From: Burkholderia aenigmatica
Lineage (GTDB): Bacteria > Pseudomonadota > Gammaproteobacteria > Burkholderiales > Burkholderiaceae
Assembly: GCF_902499175.1 (NCBI RefSeq)
Contig: NZ_CABVQC010000012.1
Location: 62,001 to 126,000, forward strand
Direction of reading: 5' to 3'
Length of the DNA: 64,000 nucleotides
Below are positions 55,059 to 64,000 of the stretch, in pieces (position 1 is the first letter of the stretch; the number at the start of each line of letters is the position of its first letter). The translations under genes were made by a program, and so were the position numbers. The notes beneath the pieces were generated by a model. It worked only from the letters and a program-made list of their open reading frames with translations, was not told the DNA's origin and did not search any database.

Positions 55059-56351
55059 TCACGCGTCGAGCTGCGCGGGCTTCATCTTCGGCGTGAGCAT
55101 GTGCATCACGCCCAACGCGATCAGGTAGGCCGACGCGCCGATCGCGAACAGCACCCAGTAGTGGCCCGTGCGCTGCAGCACCTGGCCGATCACTTCCGAG
55201 AACAGCACGCCGCCGATCGAACCGGCCATCCCGCCGATCCCGACCACCGATGCGACCGCGCGGCGCGGGAACAGGTCGGACGCCGTCGTGAACAGGTTCG
55301 CCGACCAGCCCTGGTGCGCGGCGGCGGCGAGGCCGACGATCAGCACCGCAGCCCACAGGCTCTGCACCTGCGACACGAATGCGATCGGCAGCACGCAGCA
55401 CGCGCAGATCAGCATCGCCGTCTTGCGCGCGCCGTTCACGCTCCAGCCCGCGCGCAGCAGCATCGACGACAGCCAGCCGCCGCCGATGCTGCCGACCGTC
55501 GTCAGTGCATAGATGCAGACGAGCGGCAGGCCGATGTGCTGCATGTCCATCCCGCGCGATTCGTTGAGCCACTTCGGCAGCCAGAACAGGTAGAACCACC
55601 ACACCGGGTCGGTCAGGAACTTGCCGATCAGGAACGCCCACGTCTCGCGCTTGCGGATCAGTTCGCCCCAGCGCGGCGCACCGGCGTTCGCGTTCGCCGC
55701 GTCGAGCGCTTCCGCTTCGTCGCGCGGCTCGTCGTACTCAGCGGCGAGCGCGCGCGTATCGGCCTGGCGATAGAACACGAGCCACACCGCGAGCCACACG
55801 AGGCCGATCGCGCCGATGATCACGAACGCCGCGCGCCAGCCGTAGGCCACCGCGATCGCCGGGATGATCGCCGGCGCGAACACCGCGCCGATGTTCGCGC
55901 CCGAGTTGAAGATGCCGGTGGCAAGCGCGCGTTCGCGGCGCGGGAACCATTCGGCCGTCGTCTTGATCGCGGCCGGGAAGTTGCCGCCCTCGCCGATCCC
56001 GAGCAGCGCGCGCACGAACGCGAAGCCCATCACCGAGCCGACCGCCGCGTGCAGCATCGCGGCGATACTCCACACCAGCATCGCCAGCGCATACGAAATG
56101 CGTGTGCCGAGCCGGTCGACGATGCGCCCGAAGCCGAGCAGGCCGAGCGCATAGAACGCGGAAAACGCCATCACGATGCGGCCGTACTGCACCTGGCTCC
56201 AGCCGATGTCGTGCTGGAGCATCGGCGCGAGCAGGCCGAGGATCTGCCGATCCATGTAGTTGATCACGGTCGCGAAAAACAGCAGCGCACAGACGGTCCA
56301 GCGGTAGCGGCTGGCGGCAGCGCGCACGACGCCGACGACGGCAGATTGCAT
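55059..56351 (-). CDS. MFS transporter, anion:cation symporter family (hexuronate permease-like)
   Basis: This 430-residue, 12-helix inner-membrane carrier has the ACS-family motif NYMDRQILGLLAPML in the first helix, GIGEGGNFPAAIKTTAEWFP in helix 4-5, and GFGRIVDRLGTR in the 2-3 loop. ExuT-type galacturonate and glucuronate transporters share these. The ATG at 56351 (GGAGACATTC upstream) is chosen over extension frames. A GGAAAACGTTTTTC operator lies 118 bases upstream, tying it to udh and the lacI-family gene. Confidence 0.9.
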   Translation of the reverse strand: MQSAVVGVVRAAASRYRWTVCALLFFATVINYMDRQILGLLAPMLQHDIGWSQVQYGRIVMAFSAFYALGLLGFGRIVDRLGTRISYALAMLVWSIAAMLHAAVGSVMGFAFVRALLGIGEGGNFPAAIKTTAEWFPRRERALATGIFNSGANIGAVFAPAIIPAIAVAYGWRAAFVIIGAIGLVWLAVWLVFYRQADTRALAAEYDEPRDEAEALDAANANAGAPRWGELIRKRETWAFLIGKFLTDPVWWFYLFWLPKWLNESRGMDMQHIGLPLVCIYALTTVGSIGGGWLSSMLLRAGWSVNGARKTAMLICACCVLPIAFVSQVQSLWAAVLIVGLAAAAHQGWSANLFTTASDLFPRRAVASVVGIGGMAGSIGGVLFSEVIGQVLQRTGHYWVLFAIGASAYLIALGVMHMLTPKMKPAQLDA

Positions 56352-56468
56352 GAATGTCTCCGATACGCGGCCGCGCCCGTCGCGCCGCACGATGTTCGTT
56401 GACCGGCGACCGGCGCCGGGGCGGACGGTTGCGCGCTGTCGCGCGCGGCCGATTCCGCCGATCAATCT

Positions 56469-56482
56469 GGAAAACGTTTTTC
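56469..56482. promoter_or_regulatory. LacI-type operator upstream of the MFS gene
   Basis: GGAAAACGTTTTTC differs by one base from the perfect palindrome upstream of udh. It is 118 bases from the MFS start on the minus strand, in its promoter region. Confidence 0.8.
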
Positions 56483-56689
56483 AAAGGATAGGGCGTGTGC
56501 CGGCGCCCTGTCAGTCGGGGATTTCGATGAGTCATCTCAAATTGGTCGTGGCAAAAGAGACGACTGTTTCGCCGCGTGGCATTAACCGTTTTTCCCGGAT
56601 TTTCCTGACGGGCGCCCACGGGTGCGGCAACCGATACACATGTCCGATTCCAGCCAGAACCGGCGGCCGGGATGGTTTACAGTCGTCCC

Positions 56690-58150
56690 ATGCTCCTCGA
56701 TCCCGACACCTGCTACGACGCCCTGCTTTCGCGGAACCGCCGCTTCGACGGCTGGTTCTTCGTCGGCGTGGCGACGACCGGTGTGTATTGCCGCCCCGTC
56801 TGCCCAGTGAAGCCGCCGAAGGCCCAGAACTGCAGCTACTACCCGACCGCCGCGGCCGCCGAGAAAGCCGGCTTTCGACCCTGCATGCGCTGCCGCCCGG
56901 AGCTCGCGCCCGGCCACGGGCTGCTCGACCTGTCCGGCAATCTCGCCGACGCGGCCGCCACGCTGATCGAGGACGGTTTTCTGAACACCCATTCCGTCGA
57001 CGCGCTCGCACAGCGTGTCGGGGTGACCGAGCGCCATCTGCGACGGATCTTCGGCACGCAGTTCGGCGTGTCGCCGGTCGAGTTCGCGCAGACGCACCGG
57101 CTGCTGATGGCCAAGCGGCTGCTGACCGATACCGCGCTGCCGGTGGCCGTCGTCGCGTCGACGGCCGGGTTCGGCAGCGTGCGGCGCTTCAACGACCTGT
57201 TCCTGCAGCGTTACGGCCTCAATCCATTGCGGCTGCGCAAAGGGGCCCGTGGATCGGCCGATGGCGACATGACGTTTCCGCTGCCGTACCGGCCGCCGTT
57301 CGCGTGGGACGACCTGATGCGCTTTCTCGCGCAGCGGCAGATCGATGGGGTCGAGCGGATCGATGCGCAGGGTTATGCGCGTGTCGTCGACATGCCGACC
57401 CGGAACGGCAACGGTGAGAACGGGCGCGTCGCCGGCTGGCTGTCCGTCACGCACGTACCGCAGCGCTTCGCGCTGGCCGTCACCGTATCGCCCACGCTGA
57501 CGCCGGTCGTACCGGCCGTGCTCGCGCGCGTGCGGCGGCTGTTCGATCTCGACAGCCGTCCCGACGTGATCGACGCGCATCTCGGCGAACTCGCGAGCGG
57601 CGCGCCGGGCCTGCGTGTACCGGGCGCGTTCGACGGCGTCGAGATTGCGATCCGTGCGATCGTGGGCGAACGGCTGGCGGCAGCGCATGCAGGCACGCCG
57701 GTGCTGGCGCGCATCGCCGAACGTTTCGGCTCATCGGCGGAAGGCGCGCCGCCGGGCCTCACGCACGCGCCGCCTTCCGCCGCGACGCTGGCCGCCCTGC
57801 CGCCTTCCGCCCTTGAAACGATCGGCATCGCGCGCGACGCCGCACAGGCGATCGTGTCGCTCGCCCGCGCAGTCGACGACGGCACGCTCGCGCTCGAACA
57901 GGTAGCGCCGCTCGACGCGACGCTGGCCGCGCTGCGCGCGCTGCCCGGCTTCGACGAACGCGCGGTGCAATACGTCGCGATGCGCGCGATGGCCTGGCCG
58001 AATGCGTTCCCGGCCGACGACGCGTGGCTTCCCGCCCGCACCGAACGCGCCCGTATGCCCTCATCTGCGCCACATGCGGCGCGCTGGGCGCCGTGGCGCG
58101 CGTATGCCGCACTGCACGTGTGGCGCCTTCATGGAGATGTGTTGCGATGA
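56690..58150 (+). CDS. alkA: Ada/AlkA fusion: methylation-responsive regulator and 3-methyladenine glycosylase
   Basis: This 486-residue protein combines an Ada N-terminal zinc domain (four cysteines in YCRPVCPV and FRPCMRCRPE, about residues 32-70), an AraC-type HTH (about 85-185; ERHLRRIFGTQFGVSPVEFA) and an AlkA DNA glycosylase (about 195-470; HhH region LPGFDERAVQYVAMRAM with the catalytic Asp region near the end). The Ada domain takes methyl groups from phosphotriesters and turns on the regulon, while AlkA removes alkylated purines. The ATG at 56690 gives the usual MLLDPDTCYDALL start. An ATG six codons upstream is possible. Its stop overlaps ogt. Confidence 0.92.
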   Translation: MLLDPDTCYDALLSRNRRFDGWFFVGVATTGVYCRPVCPVKPPKAQNCSYYPTAAAAEKAGFRPCMRCRPELAPGHGLLDLSGNLADAAATLIEDGFLNTHSVDALAQRVGVTERHLRRIFGTQFGVSPVEFAQTHRLLMAKRLLTDTALPVAVVASTAGFGSVRRFNDLFLQRYGLNPLRLRKGARGSADGDMTFPLPYRPPFAWDDLMRFLAQRQIDGVERIDAQGYARVVDMPTRNGNGENGRVAGWLSVTHVPQRFALAVTVSPTLTPVVPAVLARVRRLFDLDSRPDVIDAHLGELASGAPGLRVPGAFDGVEIAIRAIVGERLAAAHAGTPVLARIAERFGSSAEGAPPGLTHAPPSAATLAALPPSALETIGIARDAAQAIVSLARAVDDGTLALEQVAPLDATLAALRALPGFDERAVQYVAMRAMAWPNAFPADDAWLPARTERARMPSSAPHAARWAPWRAYAALHVWRLHGDVLR

Positions 58151-58680
58151 CTCCCGCTCACCTGATTCCGAGCCCGCTGGGCGACATCGCCGTGCGCATC
58201 GAGGACGATGCGCTGACGGGCCTCTACTTCGTCGGCCAGAAATACTTCCCGCCGGTTGCGATCGTGACCGAAGCGGACGCGCGCGCGATGTCGCCGCTTG
58301 CGCGCAAGGTCGCGGAAGAAGTCGCCGAATACTTCACCGGCACGCGCGAGACGTTCTCGGTGCCGATCCACTTGCGCGGCACTGCGTTTCAGCGACGTGT
58401 CTGGAGGGAGTTGCTCGCGATTCCGTTCGGCGAACTCGTGACGTACGGCGAGATCACCGAGCGCGTCGGGTTGCCGATGAGCGGCGCGCGCGCAGTGGGC
58501 GGTGCGGTCGGCCGGAACCCGGTGTCGATCATGGTGCCGTGCCATCGCGTGGTCGGCGCGTCGGGCAGCCTGACCGGCTATGCGGGCGGCATCGATCGCA
58601 AGCGCGCGCTGCTGTCGCTCGAAGGCGCGGGGTTCGAGCGCGGTGCTCATCATCCGGTGCAGCAGGCGCTCGCGTTCTGA
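58147..58680 (+). CDS. ogt: Methylated-DNA--protein-cysteine methyltransferase
   Basis: This 177-residue suicide repair enzyme removes O6-methylguanine. The acceptor cysteine is in VSIMVPCHRVVG (about residue 140), with the arginine finger and helix RAVGGAVGRNP before it and GSLTGYAGGIDRKRALL after. The ATG overlaps the alkA stop (ATGA), so the two are translated together and form a complete Ada-type response split in two proteins. Confidence 0.95.
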   Translation: MTPAHLIPSPLGDIAVRIEDDALTGLYFVGQKYFPPVAIVTEADARAMSPLARKVAEEVAEYFTGTRETFSVPIHLRGTAFQRRVWRELLAIPFGELVTYGEITERVGLPMSGARAVGGAVGRNPVSIMVPCHRVVGASGSLTGYAGGIDRKRALLSLEGAGFERGAHHPVQQALAF

Positions 58681-58699
58681 GTAGCGTTAAGCGACCGCG

Positions 58700-59518
58700 T
58701 CACGCGCTCAGCACAGGCCGGCGCGCTTCACGCTTCGCATACGCGCCGGGCGTCACGCGGAATTTCGCCTGGAACAGCGCGATGAACGACGACGTCGAGT
58801 CGTAGCCCAGTTGCGCGGCCACCGCGCCGATCGGCTCGCCGGCATCGAGCAGCGGCAGCGACGCAAGCAGCCGCACCGCCTGCCGCCATTCGGTGAACGA
58901 CAGCCCCGTGTCCTGCCGGAACAGCCGCGACAGCGTGCGCCGCGTCGCGCCGACCTGATGCCCCCAATCGTCGAGACTGCGCGTATCGCCGGGAAACGCA
59001 TGCAACGCACGCGCGATTTTCAGCAGACGCGGATCGCGCGGCAGCGGCACCGTCAGCGGCGCCTGTCGCATCCGCGCGATCCGGTCGGCGATCAGGCAGA
59101 CGAGCGCCCCGTCCGGCCCGGTCTCGTCGTAGTTCACCGGCAAGTCGGCCGTGGCGATCACCAGCTCGCGCAGTAGCGGCGTCATGCTGAGGATCGCGCA
59201 ATCGTCGTGCACGTCGTCGCGCGCGATCGCTGCATCGAGATACAGGCTGTGGAACGCGACGCAATCACGCGTCGACACCGCATGCGGCACGTGCGGCGGA
59301 ATCCACATCGCATAGTGCGGCGGCAGCAGGTGACGGCCCGACGGCGTCGACACCTCGAGCACGCCGCTCGTCGCATACATCAGCTGCGCCCATGGATGAC
59401 TATGCGCGTCGACATTCGCGTTGCCGGGAATCTCGAACGCACGCACGAACAACGGCCTCGGCAGGCGCGCCATCGGCGGCACCGCGTAAGGGTCACCCGG
59501 TTGTCCCGCCAGCAACAT
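58700..59518 (-). CDS. AraC-family transcriptional regulator
   Basis: This 272-residue regulator has a cupin N-terminal domain (AHSHPWAQLMYATSGVLEV; YAMWIPPHVPHAV) and two AraC HTH motifs (ATRRTLSRLFRQDTGLSFTEW and QLGYDSTSSFIALFQAKF). The ATG at 59518 has GGAGG seven bases upstream, better than the ATG seven codons earlier. It is divergent from panB with a 77-base gap, so panB or itself may be the target. Confidence 0.9.
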   Translation of the reverse strand: MLLAGQPGDPYAVPPMARLPRPLFVRAFEIPGNANVDAHSHPWAQLMYATSGVLEVSTPSGRHLLPPHYAMWIPPHVPHAVSTRDCVAFHSLYLDAAIARDDVHDDCAILSMTPLLRELVIATADLPVNYDETGPDGALVCLIADRIARMRQAPLTVPLPRDPRLLKIARALHAFPGDTRSLDDWGHQVGATRRTLSRLFRQDTGLSFTEWRQAVRLLASLPLLDAGEPIGAVAAQLGYDSTSSFIALFQAKFRVTPGAYAKREARRPVLSA

Positions 59519-59595
59519 AAGATGTCCTCCGAAGGTCATTGCACGAACGAGCGCGATGCTACCGTGGCGGCTCTTCTTTCACACGGCTTCCGTTC

Positions 59596-60453
59596 ATGAG
59601 CGCTCATACCCGCACCACCCGCAAGACCGTCACCGCGATCCGATCGACCAAGGGCATCGGCAGCCTCGTGTCGCTGACCGCGTATTCCGCACCGATGGCG
59701 AAGCTGGTCGACGAGGTGGCCGACGTGATCATCGTCGGCGACTCCGTCGGCATGGTGCTGTACGGGATGCCCGATACGCTGCGCGTCACGCTCGACATGA
59801 TGATTGCACACGGTGCAGCCGTCGTGCGCGGCGCCGCGCAGGCGTGCGTCGTCGTCGACCTGCCGTTCTCGACCTACCAGGAATCGCCCGCGCAAGCGTA
59901 TCGCTCCGCCGCGCGCCTGCTCTCCGAAACCGGCGCGCAGGCCGTGAAGCTCGAAGGCGGCAGCGAAATGGCCGACACGATCCGCTTCCTGACCGAGCGC
60001 GGTATCCCGGTGATGGCGCACGTCGGCCTCATGCCGCAGCAGGCCAACGCGATGGGCGGCTTCCGCGCGCAGGGCATGGACCCGCGTTCGGCCGCGCAGG
60101 TGTTCGACGCCGCGTGCTCGGCCGAACGGGCCGGCGCGTTCAGCGTTGTCGTCGAAGGCACTGCCGAAGCGCTCGCGCGCCATATCACCGAAACACTGAC
60201 GATCCCGACCATCGGCATCGGCGCATCGCCCGCGTGCGACGGGCAGGTGCTCGTGACCGAGGACATGATCGGCGCATTCGATGCATACACGCCGCGCTTC
60301 GTGAAGCGTTATGCCGATGCGAATGCGGTGATGCGCGATGCGATTCGTCAGTACGCACACGACGTGCGGCAGCGTGTGTTCCCGGACCCCGCGCATTGCT
60401 TCGGGTACGGCAAGCCGCTGCAACTGGTGGACGTGGCCGACGCGACTGCGTGA
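59596..60453 (+). CDS. panB: 3-methyl-2-oxobutanoate hydroxymethyltransferase
   Basis: This 285-residue TIM-barrel enzyme makes ketopantoate from 2-oxoisovalerate and methylenetetrahydrofolate, the first step of pantothenate synthesis. The motifs [37 protein letters not shown] and [18 protein letters not shown] cover the magnesium and substrate sites. It is complete. It is not next to panC, so it may be an additional copy, as is common in Burkholderia. It ends five bases from the convergent Lrp gene. Confidence 0.94.
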   Translation: MSAHTRTTRKTVTAIRSTKGIGSLVSLTAYSAPMAKLVDEVADVIIVGDSVGMVLYGMPDTLRVTLDMMIAHGAAVVRGAAQACVVVDLPFSTYQESPAQAYRSAARLLSETGAQAVKLEGGSEMADTIRFLTERGIPVMAHVGLMPQQANAMGGFRAQGMDPRSAAQVFDAACSAERAGAFSVVVEGTAEALARHITETLTIPTIGIGASPACDGQVLVTEDMIGAFDAYTPRFVKRYADANAVMRDAIRQYAHDVRQRVFPDPAHCFGYGKPLQLVDVADATA

Positions 60454-60458
60454 TCGCA

Positions 60459-60950
60459 CTACGCGCGCGTGCGCATCGCATGCGCAACCCGCGCGTTCGC
60501 TTCGAATTTCGCGCGATGTGTCGAGAAGAACGTCCGCACGTTGCGGACGTTCGACGCGCCGGTGAACAAGCGTCGCGCGAATTCGTCGTATTCGGCGACG
60601 TCGGCCAGATCGGCCACCACGACGAAATCCGGCCCCGGCGACACGCGATAGCACTGCGTGACGGCCGGCTCCGCGCACACGTACGCTTCGAACGCGTCGT
60701 AGTCTTCGGCTGTCTGCCGGTCGAGGCTGATCTCGATCAGCGCGGTGACGGCAGTGCCGATCGCCACCGGATCGAGCACCGCGACCTGCCGGCGGATCAC
60801 GCCGGCCTCCATCAGCCGCCGCACGCGGCGCATGCAGGTGGGCGGCGACGACAGCGCGCGCTCGGCCAGTTGCAGGTTCGATACCGACGCGTCGTCCTGC
60901 AGGATCGCGAGGATGCGCAGGTCGAGATCGTCGAGGGTGATGCCGGCCAT
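60459..60950 (-). CDS. Lrp/AsnC-family regulator
   Basis: This 163-residue protein has an N-terminal HTH (LDLRILAILQDDASVSNLQL and MRRVRRLMEAGVI) and a C-terminal RAM ligand-binding domain (ALIEISLDRQTAEDYDAFEAYV; CYRVSPGPDFVVVADLADV). Lrp proteins sense amino acids as octamers. It is divergent from glmS across an AT-rich spacer with two matching sites, so it probably controls glmS and itself. Confidence 0.92.
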   Translation of the reverse strand: MAGITLDDLDLRILAILQDDASVSNLQLAERALSSPPTCMRRVRRLMEAGVIRRQVAVLDPVAIGTAVTALIEISLDRQTAEDYDAFEAYVCAEPAVTQCYRVSPGPDFVVVADLADVAEYDEFARRLFTGASNVRNVRTFFSTHRAKFEANARVAHAMRTRA

Positions 60951-60974
60951 CGGCGGCTCCTTCCGGTCAGGACG

Positions 60975-61048
60975 TGAAATTTAATTTCAACATGATAGAC
61001 GATCTGCCATTCATTTCATTTGTAATTGTATTTTGAAATTTAATTCCA
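60975..61048. promoter_or_regulatory. Paired sites in the lrp/glmS divergent spacer
   Basis: TGAAATTTAATTTCA (60975-60989) and TGAAATTTAATTCCA (61034-61048) are nearly identical, and the first is a near-perfect palindrome. The 59-base centre spacing is close to 5.6 helical turns. The whole spacer is the most AT-rich part of this end of the window. Multiple regularly spaced palindromes are the usual pattern of Lrp-type binding. Confidence 0.7.
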
Positions 61049-61106
61049 TTTAGGCCGCTCTACCATCGCTCTCACTGATCCAGACAGGACATTTACGGAG
61101 CGCGAT

Positions 61107-62936
61107 ATGTGTGGAATTGTCGGGGCGGTCGCCCAGCGGGACATCCTGCCGAACCTGGTCGACGGGCTGAAACGGCTCGAATACCGCGGCTACGATTCGT
61201 GCGGCGTCGTGGTCTACCGCGACCGGGCGCTGGCGCGCGCCCGCAGCGTCGACCGCGTCGCGAACCTGCAGCGCGAGATCGCCGAGCAAGTGCTGTCGGG
61301 CTACACCGGCATTGCGCATACGCGCTGGGCCACGCATGGCGCGCCCGTCACGCTCAACGCGCATCCGCACTTCTCGCCGAGCGACGCCAATGCGCGCATC
61401 GCGCTGTCGCACAACGGGATCATCGAGAACTGCGATCAACTGCGCGCGGAATTGCAGGCGCATGGCTACGTGTTCGCGAGCCAGACCGACAGCGAGGCGA
61501 TCGCGCACCTGATCGACCACCTGTATGACGGCGATCTGTTCGATGCAGTGCGGCGCGCGGTCGCGCGACTGCGCGGCAGCTATGCGATCGCGGTGATGTG
61601 TCGCGACGAGCCGCACCGGATCGTCGGCGCGCGCGACGGGATGCCGCTCGTCGTTGGCGTCGGCGAAGGCGAGAATTTTCTGGCGTCCGATGCGATTGCG
61701 CTGTCGGGGATCACCGATCGGATCGCTTACCTCGAGAACGGCGACGTTGCCGATATCCAGCTGCATCGCTACTGGATCGTCGACGCGGCCGGCCAGCGCG
61801 TCGAGCGCGCGGTGCAACGGGTCGCCGCGCATAGCGGTGCGGCCGATCTCGGGTCGTATCGCTACTACATGCAGAAGGAGATTTTCGAGCAGCCGCAGGC
61901 AGTGGCCGATACGTTGCTCGATGTGTCTTCGATCATGCCGGAGCTGTTCGGTGACGGTGCGTGGCGGGTTTTCAATGACGTCGATTCGGTTTTGTTGCTC
62001 GCGTGTGGTGGTAGCTATCACGCGGCGCTCACGGCGAAATACTGGATCGAGAGCATCGCGAAGCTGCCGGCCAGCGTGGAAATTGCCAGCGAGTTCCGGT
62101 ATCGCGACAGTGTGCCGAATCCGCGCACGTTGGTCGTCGCAGTGTCGCAAAGCGGCGAGACGGCCGACGTGCTCGGTGCGGTGCATGTCGCCAAGCGTAT
62201 CGGGATGATGCATACGCTCGCGATCTGCAACGTCGCGACGAGTGCGTTGATGCGCGAATGTGCGCTGCAGTTCGTGACGCGTGCGGGGATCGAGATCGGG
62301 GTGGCTTCGACGAAGGCTTTTACGACGCAACTCGTTGCGTTGTTTCTGCTGACGTTGTCGCTTGCGCAGGTGCGCGGGCGGTTAAGCGACGACGAGGAGA
62401 AGGAACATCTGCGTGCGCTGCGGCATCTGCCCGATGCGATGTCGAAGGTGCTCGCGCTCGAGCCGCAGATCATGGCGTGGTCGGAGCTGCTCGCAAGGCG
62501 CGACAACATGCTGTTTCTCGGGCGCGGGATGCATTATCCGATCGCGCTAGAGGGCGCGCTGAAGATGAAGGAGATTTCGTATATTCACGCGGAGGCTTAT
62601 CCGGCTGGGGAGCTGAAGCATGGGCCGCTGGCGCTCGTCAGCAACGAAATGCCGGTGATTGCGGTCGCGCCGAACGACATGCTGCTCGAGAAGCTACGGT
62701 CGAACATGCATGAGGTCAGTGCGCGGAATGGCAAGCTTTTTGTGTTTGCGGATGTGGACTGCGGTTTGGTGCCCAGCGAGGGGATCGAGGTGATTCGGCT
62801 CAATGAGTACTACGGGCCGCTTTCGCCGATTCTGCATACGGTGCCGATGCAACTGCTCGCGTATCACGCTGCGTTGGCAAGAGGGACGGATATTGATAAG
62901 CCGCGGAATCTGGCGAAGTCGGTGACGGTGGAGTGA
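61107..62936 (+). CDS. glmS: Glutamine--fructose-6-phosphate aminotransferase
   Basis: This 609-residue enzyme makes glucosamine 6-phosphate, the first step to UDP-GlcNAc and to peptidoglycan and lipopolysaccharide. The N-terminal glutaminase starts with the catalytic cysteine ([12 protein letters not shown]) and has RWATHGAP. The two SIS isomerase domains carry [26 protein letters not shown] and [11 protein letters not shown] at the end. No glmS ribozyme is expected or seen; control is probably by the divergent Lrp protein. Burkholderia often carry a second glmS, and this may be the regulated copy. Confidence 0.95.
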   Translation: MCGIVGAVAQRDILPNLVDGLKRLEYRGYDSCGVVVYRDRALARARSVDRVANLQREIAEQVLSGYTGIAHTRWATHGAPVTLNAHPHFSPSDANARIALSHNGIIENCDQLRAELQAHGYVFASQTDSEAIAHLIDHLYDGDLFDAVRRAVARLRGSYAIAVMCRDEPHRIVGARDGMPLVVGVGEGENFLASDAIALSGITDRIAYLENGDVADIQLHRYWIVDAAGQRVERAVQRVAAHSGAADLGSYRYYMQKEIFEQPQAVADTLLDVSSIMPELFGDGAWRVFNDVDSVLLLACGGSYHAALTAKYWIESIAKLPASVEIASEFRYRDSVPNPRTLVVAVSQSGETADVLGAVHVAKRIGMMHTLAICNVATSALMRECALQFVTRAGIEIGVASTKAFTTQLVALFLLTLSLAQVRGRLSDDEEKEHLRALRHLPDAMSKVLALEPQIMAWSELLARRDNMLFLGRGMHYPIALEGALKMKEISYIHAEAYPAGELKHGPLALVSNEMPVIAVAPNDMLLEKLRSNMHEVSARNGKLFVFADVDCGLVPSEGIEVIRLNEYYGPLSPILHTVPMQLLAYHAALARGTDIDKPRNLAKSVTVE

Positions 62937-63103
62937 GGGTCTCCGAATCAGCGATTCGGGTCGGGCATGACAACGCGCAGCGCGAGAAGTTTTCAGGAAT
63001 GACTTGCCCGCATCGCAGCCGAGCAACGATCAGGCTGACGTCGCCCTGTTTCCGCAGCAGCACCATCCGGCCTGACGTTGCGGCACCGCCGTGTGCTGCG
63101 GCG

Positions 63104-63390
63104 TCACTCGCGACCATGCTCCCGCCGATACTCTGCCCGAGTCTTCCCCGCCAGCTCGCGGATATCGCGCGTCCAGCGAGCCCGATCGAGATACCCGAGA
63201 GGGCATGAGCCAGTTCCGCGAGATCGACCGGCTCGCCGCCGGCGAGCCGGACGGTGGCCTCATGCAATCGGTATCGACAGATCACCCGCTTCGGCATCAC
63301 GCCCACATCGCTGGAAAAACGCCGCTGCAGCGTGCGCTCGCTCAACCCCGCACGCTCGAATGTTCCGTTGCGGAGCCCCTTTACCGGCCA
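63104..63390 (-). pseudogene. Frameshifted, 5'-truncated AraC-family regulator
   Basis: On the minus strand, GLSERTLQRRFSSDVGVMPK and RYRLHEATVRLAGGEPVDLA read as the first half of an AraC HTH domain. At CTCTC (plus strand 63197-63200) the frame breaks. Removing one TC dinucleotide restores ALGYLDRARWTRDIRELAG and KTRAEYRREHGRE, ending at TGA (63104-63106), the normal end of the domain. The N-terminal ligand domain is absent because the next gene starts immediately upstream. It is a clear pseudogene. Confidence 0.8.
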
Positions 63391-63411
63391 AAGACTCGCG
63401 CAAGAAACCCG

Positions 63412-64000
63412 CTATTTCGAGAGACTCCGCTTCTTCAACAACACCGCACCACTCGCCGGACTCACGAGCAAAATGGATTCGATATCCAGGTACAACCTCG
63501 AAGTCCTCGTCGTGATGTCGGTCGGCTCGTCGTTGCTCGGCTCGGCGTGCTCGATGTGTTCGGTCAGGTACGGCCGGACCAGACGCCCGGAAAGAGCGAA
63601 CACGAACCCGCCATGCGTTTGCGCGTACGCAGCGGGTGACAGCCTCACGCGGCCGCGCACAGTGGACTTCCTGCCTTTTCCGGGATCGAGTTCGATGATG
63701 TCGATCTGCTGGATATAGCCTTTCGCCTTCGCCTCGGGTGCGATCACGAGCCCTCGCCCTCGCGGCCCGGTAATGACCTTTCTGAGCAGGATGCCTGTCC
63801 GGCCTTCGCCGTCGGCGTCGACCAGGTCGACGTTCACCTTCAACAGATGCTTCTGCGACTGATATCGCAGCCCGTACGACGCCGGCACCAGGAAAGTTAC
63901 CTCACGATCCAGGTTGACCGCAGCCAGGTCGGCGTTCTGGCCATGCTTGTCGACCACGCCGGGGATCAGGCTGCGGACGCGATCGCTCAGGGACGGGGAC
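63412..64000 (-). CDS. Hypothetical protein (partial, runs off right edge)
   Basis: At least 195 residues are visible and the frame continues beyond 64000. An inner GTG at 63957 is not needed, since the frame SLSDRVRSLIPGVVDKHG continues upstream of it. The sequence is beta-rich with basic and acidic alternation (VTFLVPASYGLRYQSQKHLL; IIELDPGKGRKSTVRGRVRL), with no signal peptide or membrane segment in the visible part. I do not recognise the family. The AraC remnant lies just downstream. Confidence 0.6.
   Translation of the reverse strand, partial: SPSLSDRVRSLIPGVVDKHGQNADLAAVNLDREVTFLVPASYGLRYQSQKHLLKVNVDLVDADGEGRTGILLRKVITGPRGRGLVIAPEAKAKGYIQQIDIIELDPGKGRKSTVRGRVRLSPAAYAQTHGGFVFALSGRLVRPYLTEHIEHAEPSNDEPTDITTRTSRLYLDIESILLVSPASGAVLLKKRSLSK

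Noticed and set aside
55101-56402. Long open frame antisense to the MFS transporter
   Set aside because: Arg/His-rich without motifs; the MFS protein has clear helices and family motifs.

Overview
The window looks like a stretch of a Burkholderia chromosome, most likely Burkholderia cepacia complex and probably a secondary replicon. The grounds are high GC with strong third-position GC bias, Burkholderia-type proteins (MaeB, FeoB, uronate dehydrogenase, PepSY/TonB receptor pair) and many single-gene regulator/enzyme pairs. I see no rRNA, tRNA, CRISPR array, integrase or intact insertion sequence. The species is an inference from protein style, not from a marker gene.

Layout. 0-4.6 kb (minus strand): a type VI secretion effector cassette, vgrG then a DUF4123 adaptor then a VasX-type effector that runs off the left edge. 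5.3-8.7 kb: malic enzyme maeB and a divergent LysR regulator. 8.8-20.5 kb: an accessory stretch of small enzymes and unknowns (a MerR-methyltransferase fusion, two VOC proteins, two GNATs of which one is a remnant, alpha/beta hydrolase with AraC regulator, class V aminotransferase). 20.8-31.3 kb: serine hydrolase, FAD oxidoreductase, amino-acid type binding protein, DUF1338 (2-oxoadipate dioxygenase-like) with LysR, gapN with an operator-like palindrome, and an orphan Tli4-like T6SS immunity protein. 31.6-38.8 kb: a formaldehyde-detoxification island of visibly lower GC (LysR; frmR-frmA-VOC-DUF3422-fghA-NDH-2). 39-46.4 kb: LysE exporter, small unknowns, and a PepSY reductase/TonB-dependent receptor metal-uptake pair. 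46.5-49.8 kb: feoAB plus a Cys-rich third gene under a Fur-type box, then decayed copC/copD. 49.8-52.9 kb: an ene-reductase with divergent MerR, and small proteins. 52.9-56.5 kb: a uronate module (udh, LacI regulator, MFS transporter) sharing a palindromic operator. 56.7-59.5 kb: Ada/AlkA fusion, ogt and AraC. 59.6-62.9 kb: panB, Lrp regulator and glmS. 63-64 kb: a frameshifted AraC remnant and an unknown protein running off the right edge.

How parts work together. FrmR should release its operator in the presence of formaldehyde; FrmA oxidises S-hydroxymethylglutathione, FghA releases formate, and NDH-2 could reoxidise NADH. Udh oxidises uronates imported by the MFS permease, with all promoters read by one LacI protein. 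FeoAB imports ferrous iron, while the PepSY/TonB pair handles a chelated metal.

The most unusual signal is a pair of related roughly 90-base elements on the minus strand (13400-13490 and 22002-22090). Each has the same order: a 5' hairpin whose paired bases differ between copies but still pair, an unpaired UCUCCUUGU anti-Shine-Dalgarno linker, and a shared GC-rich terminator hairpin with a U-run. This is the architecture of a trans-acting small RNA family or 3'UTR-derived sRNA. Each copy lies at the 3' end of an unrelated gene.
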